From contig NZ_CP151650.1 of assembly GCF_038397775.1 (NCBI RefSeq), positions 2,790,001-2,854,000 on the forward strand: DNA of 64,000 nucleotides, given 5' to 3'. Positions 9,021 to 17,796 of this stretch are shown here, piece after piece. The position numbers and the translations under genes were made by a program. The notes under the pieces were generated by a model. It was given only the letters and a program-made list of their open reading frames with translations, was not told the DNA's origin and did no database searches. Origin of the DNA: Pseudomonas sp. RC10 (GTDB lineage: Bacteria; Pseudomonadota; Gammaproteobacteria; Pseudomonadales; Pseudomonadaceae). Position 1 is the first letter of the stretch, and the number at the start of each line of letters is the position of its first letter.

Positions 9021-10397
9021 TTAACCGAAGATTTTTCCCGGATTCAAAATGCCGTTGGGGTCAAAGCTGCGCTTGAGCTCGGCCATGGTTTGCAACGCTT
9101 CGGCGCTCACGGAGTGGTGCAGAAACTCGCGCTTGAGCAGGCCGATGCCATGCTCCGCCGACACCGCGCCGCCCAGTTGGCCCACGGCGCGGTACACAAG
9201 GTCTTCGATTTCAAAGACCGGCGCGGGCTGGGGCAGGCTGTTCAGGTCCACCGTGAGGTGCAGGTTGCTGTCACCGATGTGGCCGAAATACACGCTGTGA
9301 TTGCCCGGCCAACTCAGGTCCAGACGCTGGCGACACAGGTCGGCGAATTCACCGATCTGGCCGATGGGCAGGCTGATGTCGAAGTTCAGCGGCGCCAGGC
9401 GCACCGGGAATTCGCCGGTGGCTTCGCGAATCTTCCACAGGCTGCGGGCCTGGGCCTGCGAGCTGGCGAGGATCGCATCCACCACTTCACCGGCCTCAAG
9501 GGCCGCGTTCAACGTCTGTTCCAGCACCTCGGCACTGGCCGATGATTCCAGCAGCACGTACAGCGGATGATGATCGGGCATCGGCGCGACGGGGTTTTCA
9601 AGCCATGACACGCCCATGCGGTAGAAGTCCTGCCACATCAATTCGTAGGCTTGCGGTGTCCCGGCGCTGCGCTGCACACGACGCAAAAAGGCGACGGCGC
9701 TGGCGTAGTCGGGCAGGGCGCACAACAGCGTGGTGCTGTGGCCGGGTTGCGGCGCCATTTTCAGCACGGCGCGGGTGATCACCCCAAGGGTGCCTTCGCT
9801 GCCGATGAAGCACTGTTTCAGGTCATAACCGCAGTTGTTCTTGATCATCTTGTTCATCAGGTTCAACACGCGACCGTCGGCCAGCACCACTTCCAGGCCG
9901 AGCACCAGATCGCGGGTCATGCCGTAGCGAATCACCGCGTTGCCGCCGGCATTGGTCGCGATGTTGCCGCCGATCTGACACGAACCCCGCGCACCCAGAT
10001 CCAGCGGAAACAGATAGCCCGCGTCGGCGACGGCCTGTTGAATCGCCTGTAATGTGGTGCCCGCTTTCACGGTCACGGTGGCCGCCGCTTCGTCGATCTC
10101 TTCGATGCCTTGCAAGCGATCCAGCGACAGCGCGATGTCGGCGGGACGTGGGACCGCGCCGCCCGCCAGGCCGGTCATGCCGCCTTGGGGCACCACCGAT
10201 TGGCGCGCCGCGTTGCAGATGCGCAGGGCCGTGGCGACTTGCTCGGTGTCCGTGGGCAGGATCAAGGCCGCCGGACAGGCGGGTGCGTGACGGGTCCAGT
10301 CGGTGTGATGACGCGGGCTGATGGCGTCGCCGGTCAGCACCTGGGCATCACCCAGCGCGGCGCGTAGTTCTTTGAGGGTGTGTTGCACGTCACTCAT
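9021..10397 (-). CDS. FAD-linked D-2-hydroxyacid dehydrogenase-like oxidase
   Basis: 458 residues of the GlcD/D-lactate dehydrogenase/D-2-hydroxyglutarate dehydrogenase family. The N-terminal PCMH FAD domain shows VVPQGGMTGLAGGAV and GARGSCQIGGNIATNAGG. The C-terminal domain carries the metal-binding HIGDSNLH and SAEHGIGLLKR and ends in FDPNGILNPGKIF. Such enzymes oxidise D-2-hydroxyacids to 2-oxoacids and pass electrons to the respiratory chain. It begins four bases after the FMN oxidase stop, so the two are one transcript. The pairing suggests that both enantiomers of one hydroxyacid are oxidised; the exact substrate is unknown. Confidence 0.88.
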   Translation of the reverse strand: MSDVQHTLKELRAALGDAQVLTGDAISPRHHTDWTRHAPACPAALILPTDTEQVATALRICNAARQSVVPQGGMTGLAGGAVPRPADIALSLDRLQGIEEIDEAAATVTVKAGTTLQAIQQAVADAGYLFPLDLGARGSCQIGGNIATNAGGNAVIRYGMTRDLVLGLEVVLADGRVLNLMNKMIKNNCGYDLKQCFIGSEGTLGVITRAVLKMAPQPGHSTTLLCALPDYASAVAFLRRVQRSAGTPQAYELMWQDFYRMGVSWLENPVAPMPDHHPLYVLLESSASAEVLEQTLNAALEAGEVVDAILASSQAQARSLWKIREATGEFPVRLAPLNFDISLPIGQIGEFADLCRQRLDLSWPGNHSVYFGHIGDSNLHLTVDLNSLPQPAPVFEIEDLVYRAVGQLGGAVSAEHGIGLLKREFLHHSVSAEALQTMAELKRSFDPNGILNPGKIFG

Positions 10398-10401
10398 AGG
10401 G

Positions 10402-11589
10402 TCAACTCACGGAAAAGGTCGCGTCAGCCTTCGGGCTCACACGCAATTGATTCAGGTCGGGCTGGCCGAGCAGGGTCAGGGCCAGGTGCAGTTCCCGGCT
10501 CAGCAGGTCCAGCGCATGCCCGGCACCGGCCTGACCGCCTACCGCCACGCCATACAACGTGGCGCGGCCCAGCAGCACGGCATCGGCGCCCAACGCGCAG
10601 GCCTTGAGAATGTCGGTGCCGCGACGAATGCCGCTGTCCAGCAGGATGCTCAACTTGCCCTTGGCCACGTCCGCGATGGCGGGCAGGCAATCGAGGCTGG
10701 CGGGCACGCCGTCCAGCTGTCGGCCGCCGTGGTTGGTAACGACAATGCCGTCCAGCCCCAGCTGCACGGCCTGCTCGGCGTCCTGCGGGTGCATCACGCC
10801 CTTGAGCAGCAGACGATGAGGCCAGCGGTCGCGCAGGCGGGCGAGGAAGTCCCAGCTCAGCTGATTCTCCATCTTCGCGCCGATGAAATGCGCGGCCCCT
10901 GCGGCATTGCGCTGATCGGCGGGCAGGTAGCGGTCGAGGTTGGCCATGCTTGGCATGCCGTGGGGCCAGAGGGTTTGCCGGACCCAGCGCGGGCGGCGCA
11001 ACACGTCGAGCTTGTTGCGCAGGCTCAACTGGCGCGGCCGGGAGAAATTGCGTTTGTCCCATTCGCGATTGCCCAGCAGCACGGCGTCGGTGGTCAGCAG
11101 CAGCGTGCGACAGCCCACGGCGTCGGCCCGTGCGAGCAAGTCTTCCTGCACTTGCGGGTCGCTCATGGCGTAGAGCTGAAACCACAGGTTGACGTCCGGG
11201 ACGGCCGCGACAATCTGCTCCAGCGAGCTGGTCGACACGGTGCTGAGGGTGAACGGCAGGCCGCGCTCGGTGGCGGCCCGGGCCAAGTGAATGTCGGCGT
11301 CGCGGTGCAGCATGCCGTTGTAGCCGGTGGGGGCGATCACCATCGGCATCGGTTGTTCGCGGCCGAACAGGGTGCGGCGTGTGTCGGGCGTCTTCCACGG
11401 CACCAGCGTGCGCGGCAACAGACTGACGTCCGCGAAGGCCTGACGGTTACGGGCCAGGGTCAGCTCTTCTTCAGCGCCGCCGTTGAGGTATTCCCACGCG
11501 AAATGCGGCAGCCGCCGACGGGCCATGTCGGCCAGTTCGGCAATGCTGTGCGCGCGCAGGCAATCGGAACCGGTGTGATAACGACGCAT
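10402..11589 (-). CDS. FMN-dependent L-2-hydroxyacid oxidase/dehydrogenase (LldD family)
   Basis: 395 residues from ATG 11589 (MRRYHTGSDC), with AAGGA before it. Family marks are YLNGGAEEE and APTGYNGMLH near the N-terminus, LKGVMHPQDA, the catalytic histidine motif VTNHGGRQLDG, and the FMN phosphate region LDSGIRRGTDILKA followed by LGRATLYG. Members oxidise L-lactate, glycolate, mandelate or other L-2-hydroxyacids. It is the first gene of a two-gene unit with the FAD dehydrogenase, and a 16-bp near-palindrome (11605-11620) overlaps its probable promoter. Substrate specificity cannot be read by eye. Confidence 0.9.
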   Translation of the reverse strand: MRRYHTGSDCLRAHSIAELADMARRRLPHFAWEYLNGGAEEELTLARNRQAFADVSLLPRTLVPWKTPDTRRTLFGREQPMPMVIAPTGYNGMLHRDADIHLARAATERGLPFTLSTVSTSSLEQIVAAVPDVNLWFQLYAMSDPQVQEDLLARADAVGCRTLLLTTDAVLLGNREWDKRNFSRPRQLSLRNKLDVLRRPRWVRQTLWPHGMPSMANLDRYLPADQRNAAGAAHFIGAKMENQLSWDFLARLRDRWPHRLLLKGVMHPQDAEQAVQLGLDGIVVTNHGGRQLDGVPASLDCLPAIADVAKGKLSILLDSGIRRGTDILKACALGADAVLLGRATLYGVAVGGQAGAGHALDLLSRELHLALTLLGQPDLNQLRVSPKADATFSVS

Positions 11590-11604
11590 GGGAGTCCTTG
11601 GACG

Positions 11605-11620
11605 AGCTGTATAGACAGCT
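11605..11620. promoter_or_regulatory. Candidate HutC-type operator before the FMN oxidase gene
   Basis: AGCTGTATAGACAGCT is symmetric at 14 of 16 positions and carries the GTxTAxAC core (GTATAGAC, 11609-11616). It lies 16-31 bases upstream of the FMN oxidase start, a position suited to repression. Confidence 0.72.
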
Positions 11621-11776
11621 GAGGCAAGATGCAGGCCAGTTGAGATTAGCCAGCGCCCCTCCCGTGGCAGGGCCGTTCGGTTCAGACGAGGTGAGAAAGG
11701 TGTCACCAAAAGTTGCACCGAATGGGCCTGGCGTGCCCGCTGTTGGGGCGTTGCGAAACCGGCCACGTCACAGACG

Positions 11777-11864
11777 GTAGGAGCGCGCTTGCCCGCGATG
11801 GTGGTGTGTCAGAGATCGATGTGGTGTCTGATCCCTCCATTCGCGGGCAAGCGCGCTCCTACAA
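11777..11864. repeat. REP doublet, GCGCGCTTGCCCGCGA class
   Basis: Left arm GTAGGAGCGCGCTTGCCCGC faces right arm GCGGGCAAGCGCGCTCCTAC. It occupies the middle of the 353-base divergent gap between the FMN oxidase and the oxygenase gene, between the two operator-like sites. Confidence 0.9.
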
Positions 11865-11902
11865 ACCCTGCATTCGGCGCGCGGCATACAAAATGCTTCC
11901 TC

Positions 11903-11914
11903 CTGTCTATACAG
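11903..11914. promoter_or_regulatory. Candidate HutC-type operator before the oxygenase gene
   Basis: CTGTCTATACAG carries the GTxTAxAC core (GTCTATAC, 11905-11912) with matching CT/AG flanks. It lies about 30 bases before the ATG at 11943, where a bound protein would block the promoter or early elongation. Confidence 0.72.
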
Positions 11915-11942
11915 CCCTATTTCCCCCTTCACAGGAGCCCCC

Positions 11943-12902
11943 ATGACTGTCACTGCCAATCTCCCGCTGATCGACATGGCCGGTGTACACGAAGGCGACG
12001 AGGCCGCGCTGCATCGGGCCGGCGAGGCCATTCGCAAGGCCTGTAGCGAAACCGGGTTTTTTTACATCATTAACCACGGAGTGCCGCAAGCGGTGATCGA
12101 TGCGGCGATGGCGGCGGCGAAAACCTTCTTTGCCTTCCCGCCCGAAGTGAAGCGCCAGGTGGCGGTGAACAAACGCCATCGCGGCTGGCACGCGTTGGGC
12201 GGGGCGTTGATGTACGAGGCGACCAAGCCGGATTTCAAGGAATTCTTCAGCATGGGGCTGGAGCTGCCGGAAGACGATCCGTGCGTCCTGGCGGGGGAGG
12301 CGCTGCGCGGGCCGAACCAGTGGCCGGATTTCATGCCGGAACTGCGCTTGGCGCTGGACGCCTATTACGAGGCGATGGGTCGGGCGGGGGCGGATTTGTT
12401 GCGAGCGGTGGCGGTGGGGCTGGGCATCGAGCCGGAGTTTTTTTCGCCGAAATACGGCAAGCGTTTGCAGCGCACGCAGATGGTGTATTACCCGCCGCAT
12501 CCCCCGATGGCAGAGTCCGATCAGTTCGGCGTCGCGCCGCACACCGATTACGGGTGCATCACGTTGTTGTATCAGGACAACAGCGGCGGGTTGCAAGTGC
12601 GTGAATTGTCCACTGACAGCTGGATCGATGCGACGCCGATCGAAGGCAGCCTGGTGGTGAACGTGGGGGATCTGTTGGCGCGCTGGTCCAACGACCGCTT
12701 CCGCTCGACGTTGCACCGGGTCATCAATAAGTCCGGGCATGAACGGTATTCGATTGCGACGTTTTACGACCCGACGTTCAGTGCGGTGGTCGATCCCTGT
12801 GATTTGGGCGTGGACACCGGGTCATACCCTCCGGTGACAGCCGGGGCCTATATATTGAAGCGGATCGATGATTCGATGGCCTACCGAAAAAAGGCGCAAT
12901 AA
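11943..12902 (+). CDS. 2-oxoglutarate/Fe(II)-type oxygenase, isopenicillin N synthase family
   Basis: 319 residues: N-terminal DIOX_N region (LPLIDMAGVHEGD, ETGFFYIINHGVP) and a C-terminal double-stranded beta-helix with the iron facial triad H200-x-D202 (APHTDYG) and H258 (STLHRV), plus the RYSI motif that usually holds the co-substrate carboxylate. Bacterial relatives are variously annotated as 2-oxobutyrate oxidase or ethylene-forming-like enzymes. It is divergent from the hydroxyacid oxidase pair and carries the same operator type, so I infer that it acts on the same pathway, perhaps on the 2-oxoacid product. A strong SD (AGGAG) precedes ATG 11943. Confidence 0.88.
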   Translation: MTVTANLPLIDMAGVHEGDEAALHRAGEAIRKACSETGFFYIINHGVPQAVIDAAMAAAKTFFAFPPEVKRQVAVNKRHRGWHALGGALMYEATKPDFKEFFSMGLELPEDDPCVLAGEALRGPNQWPDFMPELRLALDAYYEAMGRAGADLLRAVAVGLGIEPEFFSPKYGKRLQRTQMVYYPPHPPMAESDQFGVAPHTDYGCITLLYQDNSGGLQVRELSTDSWIDATPIEGSLVVNVGDLLARWSNDRFRSTLHRVINKSGHERYSIATFYDPTFSAVVDPCDLGVDTGSYPPVTAGAYILKRIDDSMAYRKKAQ

Positions 12903-12912
12903 CGCCTTTTCA
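12887..12912. terminator. Rho-independent terminator spanning the oxygenase stop codon
   Basis: AAAAGGCG (12889-12896) and CGCCTTTT (12903-12910) form an eight-base stem around the loop CAATAA, whose last three bases are the TAA stop. The T-tract sits in the 3' arm, and an A-tract on the other side would allow function in both directions. Confidence 0.7.
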
Positions 12913-12997
12913 TTAAGGCGAAGCCCCATACCCGCCTCACTGCCGCACGCGCGGCGCACGAGCCACTGCTGACGGGCCTCGATCCCGTCTGCGCATG

Positions 12998-13020
12998 ACT
13001 CTTTACGCTTTCTTTATGGG
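12998..13020 (+). promoter_or_regulatory. Possible KdpE-binding region upstream of kdpF
   Basis: ACTCTTTACGC and TTTCTTTATGGG form two imperfect CTTTA direct repeats about one helical turn apart, roughly 90 bases before kdpF. The T-rich then G-rich layout resembles the KdpE site of enterobacteria. This is a resemblance by eye only. Confidence 0.3.
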
Positions 13021-13107
13021 TTTGGCGCCCCGTCGATCTCGTTCCTTTACACCCTCCGATCCGACAATTCCCTCACACGGCAATCGCCGTATGACGGAGA
13101 GTTTTTC

Positions 13108-13203
13108 ATGAGCGTTCTGGATGGGGTGTCTCTGCTGTTGGCGGCAGGGTTGTTCGTGTATTTGCTGGTGGCGCTGCTGCGTGCCGGCCGGGTCGAGGAG
13201 TGA
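13108..13203 (+). CDS. kdpF: Potassium-transporting ATPase small subunit KdpF
   Basis: A 31-residue single-helix membrane peptide (MSVLDGVSLLLAAGLFVYLL at its start, ending RAGRVEE). Length, hydrophobicity and position directly before kdpA identify KdpF, the lipid-like stabiliser of the KdpFABC complex. Its TGA overlaps a GTG in the kdpA frame, and its last codons (GAGGAG) supply the SD for kdpA, so translation is tightly coupled. A strong SD (CGGAGAG) precedes ATG 13108. Confidence 0.9.
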   Translation: MSVLDGVSLLLAAGLFVYLLVALLRAGRVEE

Positions 13204-13208
13204 CGGCC

Positions 13209-14903
13209 ATGCACGGGTATGACTATCTGCTGATTCTGGCGTTCTTCGCGCTGGTGCTGTTGCCCGCGCCGCTGTTGGGCCGCTTCTATTACAAGGTCAT
13301 GGAAGGCAAGCGCACGTGGCTGAGCCCGGTGATGGGGCCGGTGGAGCGTGTGTGTTATCGCCTGTCCGGCGTCGATCCCACGGTCGAGCAAAACTGGAAA
13401 ACCTACACACTGGCCCTGCTGGCGTTCAACCTGGCGGGCTTTGTCGTGCTGTTCGCGATTTTGCTGTTCCAGGGCGCGCTGCCCCTCAATCCGCAAGGCC
13501 TGCCGGGGATGGAGTGGTCGTTGGCGTTCAACACGGCAATGAGTTTCGTCACCAACACCAACTGGCAGAGCTACAGCGGCGAATCGTCCCTGAGCTACCT
13601 GAGCCAGATGGCGGGCCTGACGGTGCAGAACTTTGTCAGCGCCGCCACCGGCATTGCCGTGCTGGTTGCGTTCTGTCGCGGGATCGCCCGTCGCTCGACG
13701 CAGCACCTCGGCAACTTCTGGACCGACATGACCCGCGCCACGCTCTACGGCCTGCTGCCGCTGTGCATCGTGCTGGCGCTGTTTCTGGTCTGGCAGGGCG
13801 TGCCGCAAACCTTCGCCCATTACGTCGATGCCGTGACGCTGCAAGGCGCCGACCAGACAATTCCCCTCGGCCCGGCCGCCAGCCAGATCGCGATCAAGCA
13901 ACTGGGCACCAACGGCGGCGGCTTCTTCGGCGTCAACTCCGCGCACCCGTTCGAGAACCCCACCGCGTGGAGCAACCTGTTCGAGATGGCATCGATCATT
14001 TTGATCCCGGTGGCGCTGGTGTTCACCTTCGGCCATTACGTCAAAGACCTGCGCCAGAGCCGCGCCATTCTGGCCTGCATGCTGGTGCTGTTCCTGATCG
14101 GCGGGGCCACGGCGTTGTGGGCCGAATACCAACCCAACCCGACGCTGAACCTGGCCTCGGTCGAGCAGACCGCGCCGATGGAAGGCAAGGAAACCCGCTT
14201 CGGCACCACCGCCACCGTGCTGTGGGCAACCACCACGACGGCGGCCTCCAATGGTTCGGTCAACGGCATGCACGACAGCCTCAACCCGCTGACCGGCATG
14301 ATCGCGCTGGCCAACATGATGGTCGGCGAAGTGATCTTCGGCGGCGTCGGCGCAGGCTTGTACGGGATGCTGCTGAACGTGCTGATCGCCGTGTTTCTCG
14401 CCGGATTGATGATTGGCCGCACGCCGGAATACCTCGGCAAGAAATTGCAGGCCCGAGAAGTGAAACTGCTGGTGGCGACCCTGATCGTCATGCCCGTCGG
14501 TGTGCTGGTGTTCGGTGCGCTGGCGGCGTCGTTGCCCGGCCCTGCGGGAGCGGTGAGCAACCCCGGCGCCCACGGCTTCAGCCAGCTGCTGTACACCTAC
14601 ACCTCGGCCACGGCGAACAACGGTTCGGCGTTCGGCGGGTTCAGCGCCAACACCCTGTTCCACAACCTGATGCTCAGCCTGTCGATGTTCATTGGCCGCT
14701 TCGGCTACATCCTGCCGGTGCTGGCGCTGGCCGGTAGCCTGGCGGCGAAAAAGACCGCGCCCCTTGGACTGAACAGCTTCCCGACCCACGGCCCGCTGTT
14801 CGTCACCCTGTTGACCGTGACCATTTTGCTGGTGGGGGGCCTGACGTTCCTGCCGACCCTGGCGTTGGGACCGATTGCCGAACACTTGAGTCTGGGCTTC
14901 TGA
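13209..14903 (+). CDS. kdpA: Potassium-transporting ATPase K+-channel subunit KdpA
   Basis: 564 residues from ATG 13209 ([13 protein letters not shown]), the usual KdpA length, with about ten helices and four selectivity-loop regions ([30 protein letters not shown], and [14 protein letters not shown] near the C-terminus). It forms the K+ entry pathway of the high-affinity KdpFABC pump in the inner membrane. A GTG at 13200 in frame overlaps the kdpF stop, but the ATG fits the conserved N-terminus and the GAGGAG spacing better. kdpB follows after 10 bases. Confidence 0.97.
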   Translation: MHGYDYLLILAFFALVLLPAPLLGRFYYKVMEGKRTWLSPVMGPVERVCYRLSGVDPTVEQNWKTYTLALLAFNLAGFVVLFAILLFQGALPLNPQGLPGMEWSLAFNTAMSFVTNTNWQSYSGESSLSYLSQMAGLTVQNFVSAATGIAVLVAFCRGIARRSTQHLGNFWTDMTRATLYGLLPLCIVLALFLVWQGVPQTFAHYVDAVTLQGADQTIPLGPAASQIAIKQLGTNGGGFFGVNSAHPFENPTAWSNLFEMASIILIPVALVFTFGHYVKDLRQSRAILACMLVLFLIGGATALWAEYQPNPTLNLASVEQTAPMEGKETRFGTTATVLWATTTTAASNGSVNGMHDSLNPLTGMIALANMMVGEVIFGGVGAGLYGMLLNVLIAVFLAGLMIGRTPEYLGKKLQAREVKLLVATLIVMPVGVLVFGALAASLPGPAGAVSNPGAHGFSQLLYTYTSATANNGSAFGGFSANTLFHNLMLSLSMFIGRFGYILPVLALAGSLAAKKTAPLGLNSFPTHGPLFVTLLTVTILLVGGLTFLPTLALGPIAEHLSLGF

Positions 14904-14913
14904 GGACCGAATC

Positions 14914-16974
14914 ATGAACATGCATGCGCCTGTGACAAAGAACCCCGAGCACACCGCCGAACCTGCGAAAACCGCCATCGCCGCCTTGTGGCGTCCGGCG
15001 CTGGTTCAGGCCTTCGTCAAACTTGACCCGCGCCAGCTGCAACGTGCGCCGGTGATGCTGGTGGTCGAGCTGACCGCGATCCTCACCACCATCCTGTGCC
15101 TGATCCCCAACCCGGCCGTGCCGACCTTCGTCGCGGTGCAGATTGCGGTGTGGCTGTGGTTCACCGTGCTGTTCGCCAACTTCGCCGAGGCCTTGGCCGA
15201 AGGCCGTGGCAAGGCCAGGGCGGACAGCCTGAAAGCCGGGAGCGAAGGCCTGAAAGCCCGCCTGCAAGGGGCGAACGGCGCGTTTATCACGGTCAACGCC
15301 AGCACCTTGCGCAAGGGCGACGTGGTGCGCGTCGAAGCGGGGGAGCTGATTCCCGGCGACGGCGAGGTCATCGAAGGCATCGCGGCGGTCAACGAAGCGG
15401 CGATCACCGGTGAGTCTGCGCCGGTGATTCGCGAGTCCGGCGGCGACCGTTCCGCTGTCACCGGCAACACCCGGCTGGTCTCGGACTGGCTGCTGGTGCG
15501 CATCAGCGCCAACCCCGGCGAGTCAACGCTGGACCGCATGATCGCGTTGGTGGAAGGCGCCAAACGCCAGAAAACCCCCAACGAAGTCGCACTGGACATC
15601 CTGCTGATCGGCCTGACCCTGATCTTTCTGCTCGTGGTCGTGACCCTGCAACCCTTCGCCCATTTCGCCGGGGGCAGCCTGCCGTTGGTGTTTCTGGTGG
15701 CGCTGCTGGTAACGCTGATTCCCACCACCATTGGCGGCTTGCTGTCGGCCATCGGCATCGCGGGGATGGACCGATTGGTGCGCCTGAACGTCATCGCCAA
15801 ATCCGGCCGGGCCGTGGAAGCGGCGGGGGACGTGCACGTGTTGCTGCTGGACAAGACCGGCACCATCACCTTCGGTAATCGTCGCTGCGCAGCGGTCTAT
15901 GCGGCGCCCGGCGTGAGCGGCAAGGAGCTGAGCGAAGGCACGCTGCTGGCCTCGCTGGCCGACGACACTGCCGAGGGCAAGTCGATTGTCGAGTACCTGC
16001 GGGGCCTGCACCCGATGGCCGAGCCAGCACCGAGCCAGTTGACCGCCGTGCCGTTCAGCGCTGAAACGCGGCTGTCCGGGGTGGACTTCAACGGCCGCGT
16101 GTACCGCAAAGGCGCTGTCGATTCGCTGCTGACATTCATTGGCCGTGACCGCGCCGACTTGCCGCAAAGCTTGGCGCGGGAGATCGACAAGATCGCCAAG
16201 ACCGGGGGCACGCCGCTGCTGGTATCGGTGGATCACACGCTGCTGGGCGCGATTCACCTCAAGGACGTGGTCAAGCCAGGCATCCGCGAGCGTTTCGACG
16301 AGCTGCGCAAACTGGGGATTCGCACGGTCATGGTCACCGGCGACAACCCGTTGACCGCCGCCGCCATTGCTGCTGAAGCGGGGGTAGACGACGTGCTGGC
16401 CGAGGCCACGCCGGAGAAAAAACTGGAGCGCATTCGTCAGGAACAGAACGACGGGCGTCTGGTGGCGATGTGCGGCGACGGCGCCAACGACGCCCCGGCG
16501 CTGGCCCAGGCGGACGTCGGCATGGCGATGAACGACGGCACCCAGGCGGCGCGGGAAGCGGCCAACATGGTCGATCTGGACAGCGACCCCACCAAGCTGC
16601 TGGACGTGGTGCAAGTGGGCAAGGAATTGCTGGTCACCCGAGGTGCGCTGACCACGTTCTCCATCGCCAACGACGTGGCCAAATACTTCGCAATCCTGCC
16701 CGCGCTGTTCGCGGCGATCTACCCACAATTAGGCGTGCTCAACATCATGGGTTTGGCGAGCCCGCAGAGCGCGATTTTGTCGGCCATCGTGTTCAACGCG
16801 CTGATCATCGTGGTGCTGATTCCGCTGGCCTTGCGCGGGGTGCGGGTGCAGGCGGCGAGTGCGGCGCACCTGCTGCGTCGCAACCTGTTGATCTATGGAT
16901 TGGGTGGGATTCTCGTGCCGTTCGTGGGGATCAAGGCGATCGACCTGCTGTTGACCGGTCTGCATCTGGTGTAA
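14914..16974 (+). CDS. kdpB: Potassium-transporting P-type ATPase subunit KdpB
   Basis: 686 residues. The actuator TGES motif ([11 protein letters not shown]), phosphorylation motif DKTGT (Asp313), the nucleotide domain, the KDxxK-like LKDVVKPG and the hinge [16 protein letters not shown] are all present, as expected of a complete P1A-type ATPase. It hydrolyses ATP to drive K+ uptake through KdpA. It sits between kdpA (10 bases) and kdpC in the standard order. No defect is visible. Confidence 0.97.
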   Translation: MNMHAPVTKNPEHTAEPAKTAIAALWRPALVQAFVKLDPRQLQRAPVMLVVELTAILTTILCLIPNPAVPTFVAVQIAVWLWFTVLFANFAEALAEGRGKARADSLKAGSEGLKARLQGANGAFITVNASTLRKGDVVRVEAGELIPGDGEVIEGIAAVNEAAITGESAPVIRESGGDRSAVTGNTRLVSDWLLVRISANPGESTLDRMIALVEGAKRQKTPNEVALDILLIGLTLIFLLVVVTLQPFAHFAGGSLPLVFLVALLVTLIPTTIGGLLSAIGIAGMDRLVRLNVIAKSGRAVEAAGDVHVLLLDKTGTITFGNRRCAAVYAAPGVSGKELSEGTLLASLADDTAEGKSIVEYLRGLHPMAEPAPSQLTAVPFSAETRLSGVDFNGRVYRKGAVDSLLTFIGRDRADLPQSLAREIDKIAKTGGTPLLVSVDHTLLGAIHLKDVVKPGIRERFDELRKLGIRTVMVTGDNPLTAAAIAAEAGVDDVLAEATPEKKLERIRQEQNDGRLVAMCGDGANDAPALAQADVGMAMNDGTQAAREAANMVDLDSDPTKLLDVVQVGKELLVTRGALTTFSIANDVAKYFAILPALFAAIYPQLGVLNIMGLASPQSAILSAIVFNALIIVVLIPLALRGVRVQAASAAHLLRRNLLIYGLGGILVPFVGIKAIDLLLTGLHLV

Positions 16975-17041
16975 GCGCTGTTTTTCGGCGGCGGAGTTGG
17001 CGTGTCCTGCCTCGTCGCGACCCGATTTGATTGAGGAATGA

Positions 17042-17602
17042 ATGATGTTGACTATAGTGCGTCCCGCTGTGAGCCTGATCGTGCTGATGACCCTGATCAC
17101 CGGCGTGGCTTATCCGCTGGTGGTGACGGGCGTTGCGCAAGTGGCGTTCCCGGAACAGGCCAACGGCAGCCTGGTGTATGACGATCAGGACAAGGTGCGC
17201 GGCTCGGAATTGATCGCGCAGAATTTTACCGGCGAAGAATGGTTTCACCCGCGTCCGTCGGCCGGGGCTTATGCCACGGTGGCGAGCGGCGCGAGTAACC
17301 TGGCCCCGAGCAATCCTGCGCTGGCGACCCGGATCAGTGATGATGCGGCGAAAGAACAGGTGGAGGGGCAGGGGCCGGTGCCGTTGAACCTGCTGACCAC
17401 GTCGGGCAGCGGTCTCGACCCTCATCTGTCCCCAGCCGCTGCCGATTATCAAGTGACGCGGGTGGCGGCGGCGCGGCATGTGTCTCGGGAGACCGTGCAG
17501 CGGCTGGTTGTCGCCAACACCGAAAGCCCGTTGATTGGCCCGGCGGTGGTGAATGTGCTGGCGTTGAACCAGCGTTTGGGTGAGCTGCGGGTTGGCCAGT
17601 AG
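17042..17602 (+). CDS. kdpC: Potassium-transporting ATPase subunit KdpC
   Basis: 186 residues with one N-terminal helix ([20 protein letters not shown]) and a periplasmic domain containing [24 protein letters not shown] and NVLALN near the end, all KdpC hallmarks. It is the assembly and affinity subunit of the pump. Two adjacent ATGs (17042, 17045) follow GAGGA; either may be used. A REP doublet separates it from kdpD. Confidence 0.95.
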   Translation: MMLTIVRPAVSLIVLMTLITGVAYPLVVTGVAQVAFPEQANGSLVYDDQDKVRGSELIAQNFTGEEWFHPRPSAGAYATVASGASNLAPSNPALATRISDDAAKEQVEGQGPVPLNLLTTSGSGLDPHLSPAAADYQVTRVAAARHVSRETVQRLVVANTESPLIGPAVVNVLALNQRLGELRVGQ

Positions 17603-17623
17603 CTGGATGCGTCCGCCCTTCTC

Positions 17624-17712
17624 CTGTAGGAGTGAGCTTGCTCGCGATGGCGATGTATCTGTAGGAATTGCAATGACGGCACGACGCATCGCGAGCAAGC
17701 TCACTCCTACAG
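17624..17712. repeat. REP doublet, GTGAGCTTGCTCGCGAT class
   Basis: Left arm CTGTAGGAGTGAGCTTGCTC faces GAGCAAGCTCACTCCTACAG. It marks the boundary between the structural kdpFABC genes and the regulatory kdpDE genes, so it could reduce read-through or protect the upstream message. Confidence 0.9.
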
Positions 17713-17796
17713 GGTATGCGTACGGCGAAAGCGATCAGGCGTAGCAAGATACAGGGACAAAACGTGAACCGCGTTATTACATCAGGACAACCCCCC

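Noticed and set aside
13047..14978. A 643-codon open frame on the - strand opposite kdpA
   Set aside because: kdpA on the other strand is unambiguous; the antisense protein is His/Gln/Arg-rich without motifs.
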